Assembly (NCBI GenBank): GCA_963803775.1
Contig: CAWDNS010000001.1
Span: forward strand, 682,001-746,000
Direction of reading: 5' to 3'
Length of the DNA stretch: 64,000 nt
DNA from: JABCZH01 sp963803775
Lineage (GTDB): Bacteria; Acidobacteriota; Terriglobia; Terriglobales; Acidobacteriaceae
Position numbers and translations under genes: made by a program. This document shows, piece after piece, positions 26,849-35,105 of the stretch. Positions within the stretch are counted from its first letter, which is position 1; the number at the start of each line of letters is the position of its first letter. Below the pieces are notes generated by a model. That model was not told the DNA's origin and ran no database searches. It saw only the letters and a list, made by a program, of their open reading frames with translations.

Positions 26849-27661
26849 CTATTTGTCCGTTAGGACGAAGTTGACGACCGATGTTTCACGCTCGCCCACG
26901 CTAACACTCTTTTCCCAGGTTCTAGGGTCGGAAAAAACCGGGCGTTGAACCTTGTGTTCGGTCAGAACGTCGAAGCTGCCTTCTTGTCGCAAGAGCTTCC
27001 AACCCTCGTGCCATGCCACAATCTCGTATTTTCCTGGTGGCACATCGGTGAGTTCAAAGTTCCCGCTCTCGTCGGTCACGGCGTAATAAGGATGTGAGAC
27101 CACCAGGATTTCCGCATTCATCCAGGTGTGACCGCCGTTGCATCTCACATTGACCAGACCTGGAGTCTGCATGGTGCGTGTAACGACCTGATTGGTGAAG
27201 GGGAATGGCAAATTGTAGGTCGCGGCCCCATCCATGTGAACAGTGTGCAGGGTAGCATCAGAACTCTTAAGTTGAAGCGGCCCATTCGCGGGTACCAGCA
27301 GGATATGGGGTTCATAGCGACACTCCTTCTGGTTCAGGAAGCGTCGGGGTTCCGGTATGTCCATCGGCTTGCCACTTGAAACGTCTTTCAAGAAAACCAC
27401 GGTATTGGCAACCCCGCCCTGAGAACCCACGATCAAGCGCTCTAAGTCACGAGTCTTGTGGGACTCGGGATCGCAAATCTCCGGGTCTTTGTTGATGGCA
27501 AGACTGGGGACGTGAGGCACTGCGCCGGACCACTTGACGGTGCCTTTGATCGTACCCGGATCATGGAGAGATACAACTTGATAACCACTCTGCGCCGCGG
27601 CCATCTCAGCCACCGCAAGCACACATGCTGCGAATGCCCAAGATTTAATAGTGTGCAACAT
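26849..27661 (-). CDS. exported cupredoxin-like protein with carboxypeptidase-regulatory-like segment
   Basis: A 270-residue periplasmic protein. Signal peptide about residues 1-23. A region carrying a possible type 1 copper site has His139/His142 (LHTVH), Cys174 (VNVRC), His178 and Met181 (GGHTWM), followed by a beta-sandwich segment ITDESGNFELTDVPPGKYEIVAWHEGW-like, as in carboxypeptidase-regulatory domains. It is a paralogue of the protein at 37017. It is divergent from the cytochrome c/Rieske/cytochrome b operon, suggesting a periplasmic redox role, but copper binding is inferred from residue spacing only. Confidence 0.65.
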   Translation of the reverse strand: MLHTIKSWAFAACVLAVAEMAAAQSGYQVVSLHDPGTIKGTVKWSGAVPHVPSLAINKDPEICDPESHKTRDLERLIVGSQGGVANTVVFLKDVSSGKPMDIPEPRRFLNQKECRYEPHILLVPANGPLQLKSSDATLHTVHMDGAATYNLPFPFTNQVVTRTMQTPGLVNVRCNGGHTWMNAEILVVSHPYYAVTDESGNFELTDVPPGKYEIVAWHEGWKLLRQEGSFDVLTEHKVQRPVFSDPRTWEKSVSVGERETSVVNFVLTDK

Positions 27662-27775
27662 CCTTATTCACCCTTTGCATGAATCGTATTGCGATCTAGG
27701 CTTTGCATAAAGTAACGAACGCTCTACTACTTCTGGGTGAAGCCCGGAACGCCTGCGCAAAAGGCTGTGAGCTGC

Positions 27776-27804
27776 TTGTTGGCACACCTTTGTTTTCTGA
27801 TACA
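27776..27804 (+). promoter_or_regulatory. possible promoter of cytochrome c/Rieske/cyt b operon
   Basis: TTGTTG (27776-27781) and GATACA (27799-27804) are spaced 17 bases apart, about 105 bases before the cytochrome c start. Moderate match only. Confidence 0.3.
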
Positions 27805-27908
27805 TTGGATAGCGTCCTAAGCCTCTGTTGTCGTCCGAATGCGGTCAGGAATACTTAATCTCCACAAGGGTTCTTGGGCGCAACGGTTGCGCTGATTAAG
27901 GAGGATCC

Positions 27909-28244
27909 ATGCCACGAGTCGGTTGGCGTCTTGCACCCAGCATTTTGGTTTGCTTTGTAGTTCTCGCAGCCCCATGCTGCCTTCAGGCGCAGAGCGATGC
28001 CGCCAAGATATTCAAGACGAACTGCACGCTGTGTCATTCAGAGGATGGCAGCGGCAATTCGCCTACGGGCAAAGCTCTAAAAGCTAAGGATCTGCGGTCC
28101 GATGATGTGCAAAGCAAGACCGACGCGGATCTCACCCAGGCCATATCCAAGGGCAAAGGAAAAATGCCTGCGTTCGGGGCGAAGCTCTCTCCAGATAAGG
28201 TCAAATCACTGGTCGCTTATATCCGGCAATTGCCTAAGCAGTAG
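27909..28244 (+). CDS. periplasmic monoheme cytochrome c
   Basis: A 111-residue class I c-type cytochrome. After a signal peptide (about residues 1-27) comes one heme-binding CTLCH (Cys39, Cys42, His43) and a likely axial methionine in GKMPAFGAKLS, then the C-terminal helix VKSLVAYIRQLPK. AAGGAGG (27898-27904) precedes the ATG. It is the first gene of a run with the Rieske protein and cytochrome b/c and is probably the electron acceptor or a subunit of that complex, passing electrons to the oxidase. Confidence 0.85.
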   Translation: MPRVGWRLAPSILVCFVVLAAPCCLQAQSDAAKIFKTNCTLCHSEDGSGNSPTGKALKAKDLRSDDVQSKTDADLTQAISKGKGKMPAFGAKLSPDKVKSLVAYIRQLPKQ

Positions 28245-28289
28245 ATTGGAACGCTGCAAGCCGTTGCGAGTAAGGAGCACGACCGAACC

Positions 28290-28859
28290 ATGCCCCAGAT
28301 CAATACCGGTAGTTCGGCCGGATCCCCTCCCGCAGGAGGTGGACCGATTCCTTCCGCAGCTCGCCGATCATTCCTTGGAGTTCTGCTCGCGGCAGGCACA
28401 GCCAGCGTCGGCGCGCTGCTTTCGGTACCGCTCTTTCGCTTTGTGGTTCATCCATTGCTCAGAATCACTACTCCTCTGTCGTGGTCCGAAGTCGGCAGAG
28501 TGGACGAATTCTCCACTGCGGTTTCTCCGTTCAAGAAGCTGATTACGGTTGAGCAAAAGGATGGCTGGCGCAGAATTGTCTCGGAGAGAGCCGTGTACGT
28601 GATCAAGGAAGCGGACGGGCAGTTCGCCGTTCTTTCTTCCATCTGTCCGCACTTAGGATGCTCGGTCGCTTGGCGCGCTGAAAATAGCGAGTTCTTGTGC
28701 CCGTGTCACGGCGGACGTTTTGCTGCCGACGGGAAGCTCTTAGGAGGGCCGCCGCCGCGAGGACTTGACCGCCTGGAAAGTAAGGTCGAAGAAGGCACGT
28801 TGAAAGTGCATTACCAATATTTCAGGCAGCTGGTTCCGGACAAAGAAATCATCGCCTGA
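28290..28859 (+). CDS. qcrA: Rieske iron-sulfur protein of a bc-type complex
   Basis: A 189-residue protein with a membrane anchor preceded by a twin-arginine (RRSFLGVLLAAG, residues 25-36) and a Rieske fold. The [2Fe-2S] boxes are CPHLGC (Cys119, His121, Cys124) and CPCHGG (Cys137, Cys139, His140). It takes electrons from quinol in a cytochrome bc complex and hands them to cytochrome c. It lies between the cytochrome c and cytochrome b genes; the next start is eight bases after its stop. Length and motifs are typical. Confidence 0.9.
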   Translation: MPQINTGSSAGSPPAGGGPIPSAARRSFLGVLLAAGTASVGALLSVPLFRFVVHPLLRITTPLSWSEVGRVDEFSTAVSPFKKLITVEQKDGWRRIVSERAVYVIKEADGQFAVLSSICPHLGCSVAWRAENSEFLCPCHGGRFAADGKLLGGPPPRGLDRLESKVEEGTLKVHYQYFRQLVPDKEIIA

Positions 28860-28867
28860 ACGCCCGA

Positions 28868-30349
28868 ATGGAAGAACGCCAATCCAAATCTCGCAAAGAG
28901 CAGAACAGCACGGTCGAATCCGAGCGCGGGACATTCTTCCGCTGGCTCGATCGCCGAACCGGTATCGACTCGCTGCTTCGTTCCGCGCTCGATGAGCCTA
29001 TACCAGGAGGCGCCAGCCTCGCCTACGTCTTCGGGTCCGGTCTGTTGTTTCTGTTTCTGTCGCAGGTCATCACTGGAGTCTTCCTGGCGCTGTACTATGT
29101 TCCTTCCGCCGATCACGCCCATACCACCATCGCTTATATCACCAAGGAGGTAACAGCGGGATCGTTCATTCGCAGCATCCATGCCTACGGTTCAAGCGCC
29201 ATTGTGATCGTTCTTCTGCTGCACATCACCCAGACTTTTCTCTACGGATCGTACAAAGGCAAGCGGGAACTCTTGTGGCTTGCCGGATGCGTGCTATTTG
29301 CGTTGATGCTGGGAATGTCTTTTACGGGTTATCTGTTGCCCTGGGACCAGAAAGCTTTTTTTGCCACGACGGTTGGCACCAACATTCTGAGCGAGGTTCC
29401 GCTGGTCGGGAACGCCCTCAAGAGCCTGCTGCGTGGCGGCACCGGAATGGGGACTCTGACGCTGTCCCGTTTCTTTGTTCTTCACGTATTCATGATTCCG
29501 GCTTTCATCTTCGCCGGAGTTGCTGCCCACGTTTATCTGTTTCGCAAGGCCGGGGCGGCAGGACCAATTCAAGGCGATGCCACAACCTTGAAGCAAACGA
29601 CTGAGGCGTTCTATCCACGACAGGTGCTGTTCGACATCGTCTTCGCATTGCTCATCATTTGCGGTTTGGGTCTGCTGGCCCACTTTGCTCCGACCGAGCT
29701 CGGCCCAAGGGCAAATGCCGCGGACACGCAGTATGTGCCGCGACCGGAGTGGTATTACATTCCGGTGTTTCAGTGGTTGAAGTATTGGGAGGGTGCCCTC
29801 GCAATCGTGGGCATCTTGGTGATTCCAGGATTCGTTGCGCTGTTGTTTGTGGCGCTCCCGTTTCTTGATCGGCGCCCCGAACGCCGGCCATGGAAACGGC
29901 CAGTCGCGGTGACCATCTACGCCGTAATTTTCATTGGGTTGGGGGTATTGGGCGGGCTCAGCCGTCGCAATGATTTGCGCGATCCAGCGATAGCTTCCCA
30001 GTTGGCAAAGCAACATGAAGACGTCGAGAGCTTCATGAAAACGCCGTTCGAGCCAGAGCTGTCGGGATCCTCGCTGGCCGCCGCGAACGTCGCCCTCGCC
30101 GATCCGCTCGCCGCCAAGGGAAAAGACATCTTCGAGCAACAGGCTTGCAACGCCTGTCACGGTGACGGTGGAGTTGGCACCGCCGCTGCACCGAAACTGA
30201 TTGGCGTCGGAGCTAAGTACAGCAGCGAGAAGCTGCAAGCGCTCTTGAAACAGCCGAACAGCAAGATGACGGCGGGAGGAATGCCCGCCACAGATCTCAA
30301 AGACGAAGAGATGAAAGCTCTGGTCGCATACGTACGGAGTCTCAAGTAA
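28868..30349 (+). CDS. qcrB: cytochrome b fused to C-terminal cytochrome c
   Basis: A 493-residue membrane protein combining the cytochrome b N- and C-terminal domains of a quinol oxidizing complex with a c-type heme domain. Heme b ligands lie in RSIHAYGSSAIVIVLLLHITQ and RFFVLHVFMIPAF...AAHVYLF; the quinol-site PEWYYIPVFQW is present. Near the end CNACH (Cys427, Cys430, His431) with GGMPATDLKDEEMKALVAYVRSL forms a monoheme cytochrome c. Together with the Rieske and the separate cytochrome c it should make the bc complex. It is convergent with heme O synthase. Confidence 0.9.
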   Translation: MEERQSKSRKEQNSTVESERGTFFRWLDRRTGIDSLLRSALDEPIPGGASLAYVFGSGLLFLFLSQVITGVFLALYYVPSADHAHTTIAYITKEVTAGSFIRSIHAYGSSAIVIVLLLHITQTFLYGSYKGKRELLWLAGCVLFALMLGMSFTGYLLPWDQKAFFATTVGTNILSEVPLVGNALKSLLRGGTGMGTLTLSRFFVLHVFMIPAFIFAGVAAHVYLFRKAGAAGPIQGDATTLKQTTEAFYPRQVLFDIVFALLIICGLGLLAHFAPTELGPRANAADTQYVPRPEWYYIPVFQWLKYWEGALAIVGILVIPGFVALLFVALPFLDRRPERRPWKRPVAVTIYAVIFIGLGVLGGLSRRNDLRDPAIASQLAKQHEDVESFMKTPFEPELSGSSLAAANVALADPLAAKGKDIFEQQACNACHGDGGVGTAAAPKLIGVGAKYSSEKLQALLKQPNSKMTAGGMPATDLKDEEMKALVAYVRSLK

Positions 30350-30377
30350 TGACGGATTGGAAGCCCGTTGAGGAATT

Positions 30378-31277
30378 TCACGATTTGAAAGCGACCACCA
30401 CTGCCACCAGAACCACGGGGAGATAGATCACCGAGGCGTGTACCAACTTGCTGGCCAGCACAACCGACGCTGTGCGGGTAAGCTTGGCCACGTAGTACAA
30501 CAGAAAGCCTCCGGCCAGCACCATAGCCGCCCCATACAAGAGTCCAAGTCGCGCGGACGGCAACAAGGTCGTCACCACTAGAACCATTGTCAGACCCAGA
30601 ATCTCCGCGCGCGTGAACCGGGCCTCCCGGTCGAAAGCCGGAAGCATCTTGTAGCCTGCCCGGGCATAGTCGTCGCGGTACATCAGAGCAATTGCCAGGA
30701 AATGCGGGAACTGCCATAGGAACAGTATGGCGAACAGAAACCACGCCGGCGGATCGATTCTCCCCGAGGCTCCCGCCCAGCCGATAAGCGTAGGCATCGC
30801 CCCCGGGAATGCTCCCAGCAGCGTACAGAGCGGCGTCCTACGCTTCAACGGAGTGTAGATCAGCAAATAGGAGAGCAAAGTCGCTATCGCGAGTCCGGCC
30901 GCAACCAGATTGACTGTGACTGCCAGGTACAAGCCCCCCAGGACGCTCAGTAGTAGCCCGAAGCTAAGAGCCTCCGCGGCAGCCATCCGCCCAGAAGGCA
31001 GCGGTCGCGAAGCCGTCCGCCGCATTCGGGCATCCCACACCCGCTCCATCCACTGGTTCAGAGTGGCGGTGCCGCTGGCTACTAACAGCGTTCCGACAAG
31101 CGTGTTAATCAGGCCAAATACGCGGAAAGGTGAGTGCGAGGCCAGCACGTACCCGGACGATGTAGTCATCAGGATCAGCAGATTCACTTCGGGCTTGGTG
31201 AGGGTGTAGTAGTCGCGCAGCCGGGACTTCCAGGCGATATCAGAAGTGGAATTTGCCATGCCCTGATTGGCCGCCAT
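30378..31277 (-). CDS. ctaB: protoheme IX farnesyltransferase (heme O synthase)
   Basis: A roughly 300-residue UbiA-family membrane enzyme that adds a farnesyl group to heme B to make heme O, the precursor of heme A. The first allylic-diphosphate motif is NQWMERVWDARMRRTASRPL (N-x-x-x-D with the D-x-x-M-x-R-T-x-x-R-P-L signature), the second is RDDYARAGYKMLPAF. About eight membrane helices can be seen. The start is uncertain: ATG at 31277 lies just after the preceding stop; 31310 and 31259 are alternatives. It is the last gene of the oxidase operon, consistent with an aa3-type enzyme. Confidence 0.9.
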   Translation of the reverse strand: MAANQGMANSTSDIAWKSRLRDYYTLTKPEVNLLILMTTSSGYVLASHSPFRVFGLINTLVGTLLVASGTATLNQWMERVWDARMRRTASRPLPSGRMAAAEALSFGLLLSVLGGLYLAVTVNLVAAGLAIATLLSYLLIYTPLKRRTPLCTLLGAFPGAMPTLIGWAGASGRIDPPAWFLFAILFLWQFPHFLAIALMYRDDYARAGYKMLPAFDREARFTRAEILGLTMVLVVTTLLPSARLGLLYGAAMVLAGGFLLYYVAKLTRTASVVLASKLVHASVIYLPVVLVAVVVAFKS

Positions 31278-31278
31278 T

Positions 31279-31554
31279 TTACCAGTCTTGCCCCGGTTCC
31301 GCGGCATCATCGGCCAACCTGAACTGGTGGATCCGGCGATGAATGACGAAAAATAATCCGACAGTTCCGAGGGTGGGAGGAATGATGAGAATCAAAATTC
31401 CGCTGCGCAATGCCTGAATCATTCGCGCGCCGGTGGAAGCAGCCTGGGTATAGCAGAGAGCACAGTTCTGGGCGAGAGCCGGAAGCGGGAGTGCCAGAAA
31501 CAACGCGACCGCAGCTAAAATTCCCATCCATTGCATCCGGCGCTTAAAGCTCAT
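31279..31554 (-). CDS. small membrane protein of the oxidase operon
   Basis: A 91-residue protein with a signal-like first helix (WMGILAAVALFLALPLPALA), a short NCALCYTQA loop with two cysteines, and a second helix (SGILILIIPPTLGTVGLFFVI) before a charged tail. It lies between oxidase subunit IV and ctaB. I recall no function; position suggests a minor subunit or assembly helper. ATG at 31554 is preferred because GAGGAG precedes it; the longer frame adds 32 atypical residues. Confidence 0.6.
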   Translation of the reverse strand: MSFKRRMQWMGILAAVALFLALPLPALAQNCALCYTQAASTGARMIQALRSGILILIIPPTLGTVGLFFVIHRRIHQFRLADDAAEPGQDW

Positions 31555-31579
31555 TTTTCTCCTCGCGGCAAGCTTGCCG

Positions 31580-31888
31580 TCATTTTGCCCAAGGCGCACC
31601 ATCGAGCAAGCGGAAGCTGTCCGTCCAACCATATTGCATACCCAGCACAACCGCTACGGTGAAAATAACGACGAACCACTTCAGTCCACGATTGTCAGCC
31701 AGGTGCATGAAGAACAGAACAGCAAGGGCGGCCTCTATGATCGCCAGAAACAGCATGCGCGTGAGCATCTGCCCCGCGGTGATGTTGGAATAGGCGATCA
31801 CGAACTGGATCCCCGCGATGGCTAAAATGCAAACATAAACCACCACATCCTTCCCAGTATTACTCTTGTGTTCTTCGGTCATAGCCAT
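31580..31888 (-). CDS. ctaF: cytochrome c oxidase subunit IV-type protein
   Basis: A 102-residue protein with three membrane helices (VVVYVCILAIAGIQFVIA, AIIEAALAVLFFMHLAD, WFVVIFTVAVVLGMQ). The FFMHL motif and size match the prokaryotic subunit IV family (CtaF/CyoD), which stabilizes heme-copper oxidases. CAGGAG stands eight bases before the ATG at 31888. It is in line with the oxidase subunits upstream. Confidence 0.85.
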   Translation of the reverse strand: MAMTEEHKSNTGKDVVVYVCILAIAGIQFVIAYSNITAGQMLTRMLFLAIIEAALAVLFFMHLADNRGLKWFVVIFTVAVVLGMQYGWTDSFRLLDGAPWAK

Positions 31889-31906
31889 TAGTTTTGCTCC
31901 TGTTGC

Positions 31907-32521
31907 TCAATGTCCAAGGTTCAGCAGGTAGACCAGCGGCACGACAAACATCCAGACCAGGTCCACGAAGTGCCAGTAGAGGCCGGTAATTTCTACATCG
32001 TCGGCATTGTAACGACCACTCTGATAGCGCAAGCCAACGGCCACCAGCGCAACTATGCCGCAGGTCACGTGCAGCAGGTGCAAACCCGTGATGCTGAAGA
32101 AAGCGGAACCGAACAGGCCGGTTCCCCACGGGTTTTTGAATAGCGTCATTCCTTCACCGATCAAGCCCATCCATTCCCGGATGTGTAATATGGCGAAGAC
32201 AGCGCCCAAGGCTGCGGTGATCATGATCCAGCGAAACGCCCCGGCTTTGTCAGCCTTCCTGGCGGCATCAATCGCAAACAGCATGGTCAGGCTACTGGTT
32301 ACGAGAATGAAAGTCATGATGGCGACGTTGGTAATGCTGTGGAATGGTCTCGGCCAGTTGGGAGTGGCATTGCGGATAAACCCATAAGCCACCAGGCAAG
32401 CCGCGAACGTCGCGGAATCAGCGATGATGAACAGCCACATCGCCATCTTTTTCGCCGGGACCGAAAACGCCGGCTTCTCCATCAGGCCCGAGTGTTCTGT
32501 CATCGTATCGGCGTGGCTCAC
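31907..32521 (-). CDS. heme-copper oxidase subunit III (second copy)
   Basis: A 204-residue membrane protein of the oxidase subunit III family with about five helices, including MWLFIIADSATFAACLVAYG, and the family end GLYWHFVDLVWMFVVPLVYLL. Start chosen as GTG at 32521, where GAGGAG lies five bases upstream; the longer frame continues into the preceding gene. It follows another subunit III gene, so this operon encodes two different subunit III proteins. Confidence 0.82.
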   Translation of the reverse strand: MSHADTMTEHSGLMEKPAFSVPAKKMAMWLFIIADSATFAACLVAYGFIRNATPNWPRPFHSITNVAIMTFILVTSSLTMLFAIDAARKADKAGAFRWIMITAALGAVFAILHIREWMGLIGEGMTLFKNPWGTGLFGSAFFSITGLHLLHVTCGIVALVAVGLRYQSGRYNADDVEITGLYWHFVDLVWMFVVPLVYLLNLGH

Positions 32522-32544
32522 AGCATCTCCTCTTGCCCAGTTGG

Positions 32545-33228
32545 CTAAAGCTTGATCCACAGCAGCAACAGTAAATACACCCATAACCCGCCCATAAAAT
32601 GCCAGTAGTGTGAAGTTGCATCCAGCGTGCTTTTCCGCAGCACCGACTTGTTCAACCGGCGGATGACACGGGCCAGGCCACCCAGACCACCAGATACGTG
32701 CAATGCGTGGATTCCGGTCAGCACATAGAAAAAAGAACTATTGGGGTTGGTGGCCAGGAAGAGACCCTGGGCACGCAATTGCAGCCAGGCAATATATTGA
32801 CCGGCTACAAAAAGCAGTCCCAGACACAACGTGATGTACAGCCAGCGGGATGGCGGGGGCATTTGATCTCGCCGTCCCATCATGTAAGCGCCGATTTGCC
32901 GGCGTGCCGCCTCCAACGTAACGCTGCTGGCAATTAGCGCCAGGGTGTTGAGGTAAAGAATCGGGGGGAGGGTAAGGTGTTTCCAGTCGCTGGATCCTCC
33001 TTGGCGCACAATCAAGGCGCTGGTGAAAGCCGCGAAGGTCATCGTAATTGACGCCAACACCACCCAAATCCCGGTGGAAGCAGGGGGTGGAGCGTGATCC
33101 TTGACCCGGCGCAGATCGCCTTCCGCTGGAACCAGGTTGCGCAGTCCGTCGCCGCTAGAATTGCCCAGCTGGCGGACGGGACCGCGGGGTTCGTCGACCT
33201 TCGGCGGTTGCTGGATGGTGGTTGCCAT
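32545..33228 (-). CDS. ctaE: heme-copper oxidase subunit III (first copy)
   Basis: A 227-residue subunit III family protein: a polar N-terminal extension of about 50 residues, then five helices starting STGIWVVLASITMTFAAFTSALIV, with HALHVSGGLGGLARVI and the conserved terminal YWHFMGGLWVYLLLLLWI. The subunit does not bind metals but stabilizes the enzyme and aids proton uptake in related oxidases. It lies 40 bases after the ctaD frame ends. No sign of truncation. Confidence 0.83.
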   Translation of the reverse strand: MATTIQQPPKVDEPRGPVRQLGNSSGDGLRNLVPAEGDLRRVKDHAPPPASTGIWVVLASITMTFAAFTSALIVRQGGSSDWKHLTLPPILYLNTLALIASSVTLEAARRQIGAYMMGRRDQMPPPSRWLYITLCLGLLFVAGQYIAWLQLRAQGLFLATNPNSSFFYVLTGIHALHVSGGLGGLARVIRRLNKSVLRKSTLDATSHYWHFMGGLWVYLLLLLWIKL

Positions 33229-33268
33229 GCGCCTTTAGTTCATCACAAATCTTTTACACAAAATCGGT

Positions 33269-33613
33269 CTACGCTTCGTCGTGAGCGTTCTTAACTTGCT
33301 CAGGCGAAGTCTGCATCAAATAATCGCCTACCGTGCTCTCAACTCCGTATTGATAGGGATCGTGGTAAACCGTCGGCAAAGTATCGCCAAAGTTGTTGTG
33401 CGGCGGAGGCGTCGTTGGCGTACTCCATTCCAGCGAGGTCGCCTGCCACGGATTGTCGCCGGCTGGCTCGCCCCAGAAACGGCTGTGAACCAGGTTATAC
33501 AAAAAGATAAGTTGCGCAGCCCCGGTAACCAGCGCGGCTACGGTAATGAATTGATGCACGGGGATCAGCGGCTTCATGGCGATCGGTAACAAACGCTTGG
33601 TACCGCCGCACAT
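33269..33613 (-). pseudogene. ctaD: cytochrome c oxidase subunit I, C-terminal part after frameshift
   Basis: The end of subunit I in a shifted frame: MKPLIPVHQFITVAALVTG (last membrane helix), then DNPWQATSLEWSTPTTPPPHNNF, the conserved cytosolic tail of aa3-type subunit I. The break lies near 33575-33590, where GATCGCC interrupts RRYQAFVTD. One extra base in the whole gene explains the shift. Confidence 0.8.
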
Positions 33614-35054
33614 TTCCCGCCAAGCCCAAGTAATGAAAGGGCATAAAGATGGCGTAGGTGCCGACGAAGCTGAGCCAGAAGTGAATCTTGCCCAGGGTTT
33701 CGTTCATCATGCGGCCAACCATCTTGGGAAACCAGAAATAGGTTCCGGCAAAGATCCCGAACATGGCGGCCACACCCATCACCATATGGAAATGCCCAAC
33801 TACAAAGTATGTGGCGTGCAGCATGATATCGACCGAGGGCTGCGCCAGGAAAAATCCGCTGACCCCGCCGCTGATAAACATAGAGATGAATCCCAGGGCG
33901 AATAGAGATGCGCTATTGATGCGCAATTTAGAGCCGTAGAGGCTGCCCAGCCATATCAGCACCACAATGGTCGAAGGGATGGTGATGATCAGCGTGGGGA
34001 AGGAAAATGCCAGCGAGGAAACCGGATTCATCCCGCTCAAGAACATGTGGTGTCCGTACACCATGTAACTCAACACCGCCAGTGCGCCCATGGAGTAGAT
34101 CAACGCTCGATGACTGAGCATGGGCTTGCGCATATTGGCAATCAGCACATGCGAAACGATGCCCATCCCGGGCACGATCGCAATGTAAACCTCGGGATGC
34201 CCGAAGAACCAGAACAGATGCTGCCAAAGCAAGGTCGAACCGCCGGAGTGAGGTTGCAACTGGTCATTGATAACGAGATTTCCAGGGACAAAGAAACTGG
34301 TTCCAGCCACATGATCCAGGATCAGCAGGATGCAGGCCGGCATCAGAACCGCGAATGCGGTCAGGCCCATTACAGAGGTGATGAACCAGGCCCAGGCGCT
34401 GAGCGGCAGCCGCCAAATGCTCATGCCCCGGGTCCGCATGTCGAGCGTAGTGGTGATAAAGTTCAGCGAACCCAACAACTGACCGATGCAGAAGATTCCG
34501 ATGGCCGCCGCCCACAGAACTACGCCCATGCCTTCGCCGGGGCCAGCCACCGCCCCGACCGCGCTGAGCGGCGCGTACTGGGTCCAGCCGCCCAAGGTGG
34601 GTCCGTCCCCCACGAAAAATGACGACATCAGGACCAGGAAACCCACAAACGTGACCCAAAACGACATCATGTTGAAGTGGGGGAAAGGCATGTCTTCCGC
34701 CCCTACTTGGATGGGCAGAAAGTAGTTGCCGAAAGCGGCGAAGGGGGCCGTGGTGAGCACGAAAAAGACCATGATGGTGGCGTGCATGGTCATCAACTGC
34801 AGGTAGAACTCCGGCGTCATCACATTGCCCGGAGCGCCGTTTTGGGAGAGCAAGTGCAGCCCAGGAATGGCATAGCTGCCCCAGGCGAGATGAATGCGCA
34901 TGATCCAGGACAGAACCATGCCAACCACGACCGCCACCAGAGCGAGCGCATAATACTGTTTGCCGATCACCTTGTGGTCGAGGCTGAAAATGTGCTTCCG
35001 GATGAAGCTCGTCGGTGCTCCGTGATGTGCGGCCTGCGCTGAGACATCGTGCAT
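33495..35054 (-). CDS. ctaD: cytochrome c oxidase subunit I, main part before frameshift
   Basis: Catalytic subunit of an aa3-type heme-copper oxidase reducing O2 and pumping protons. It shows the CuB/His-Tyr site GHPEVYIAIVPGMG, the CuB histidines YGHHMFLSGMNP, and the heme ligands HATYFVVGHFHMVMG, with about eleven helices. From RRYQAFVTD onward the frame gives unrelated residues (RHEAADPRASIHY...), while the true C-terminus continues in the frame at 33269-33613. ATG at 35054 has GAGG upstream; 35084 is also in frame. Between ctaC and subunit III genes. Confidence 0.9.
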   Translation of the reverse strand: MHDVSAQAAHHGAPTSFIRKHIFSLDHKVIGKQYYALALVAVVVGMVLSWIMRIHLAWGSYAIPGLHLLSQNGAPGNVMTPEFYLQLMTMHATIMVFFVLTTAPFAAFGNYFLPIQVGAEDMPFPHFNMMSFWVTFVGFLVLMSSFFVGDGPTLGGWTQYAPLSAVGAVAGPGEGMGVVLWAAAIGIFCIGQLLGSLNFITTTLDMRTRGMSIWRLPLSAWAWFITSVMGLTAFAVLMPACILLILDHVAGTSFFVPGNLVINDQLQPHSGGSTLLWQHLFWFFGHPEVYIAIVPGMGIVSHVLIANMRKPMLSHRALIYSMGALAVLSYMVYGHHMFLSGMNPVSSLAFSFPTLIITIPSTIVVLIWLGSLYGSKLRINSASLFALGFISMFISGGVSGFFLAQPSVDIMLHATYFVVGHFHMVMGVAAMFGIFAGTYFWFPKMVGRMMNETLGKIHFWLSFVGTYAIFMPFHYLGLAGNVRRYQAFVTDRHEAADPRASIHYRSRAGYRGCATYLFV

Positions 35055-35105
35055 AAGCTTGCCTCGAATGGTTGTCTCGTCCATCTGGACGGAGCGTTCT
35101 TACCG

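Noticed and set aside
29294..30238. 314-codon minus-strand frame
   Set aside because: Antisense to cytochrome b/c with clear heme motifs; no family similarity seen.
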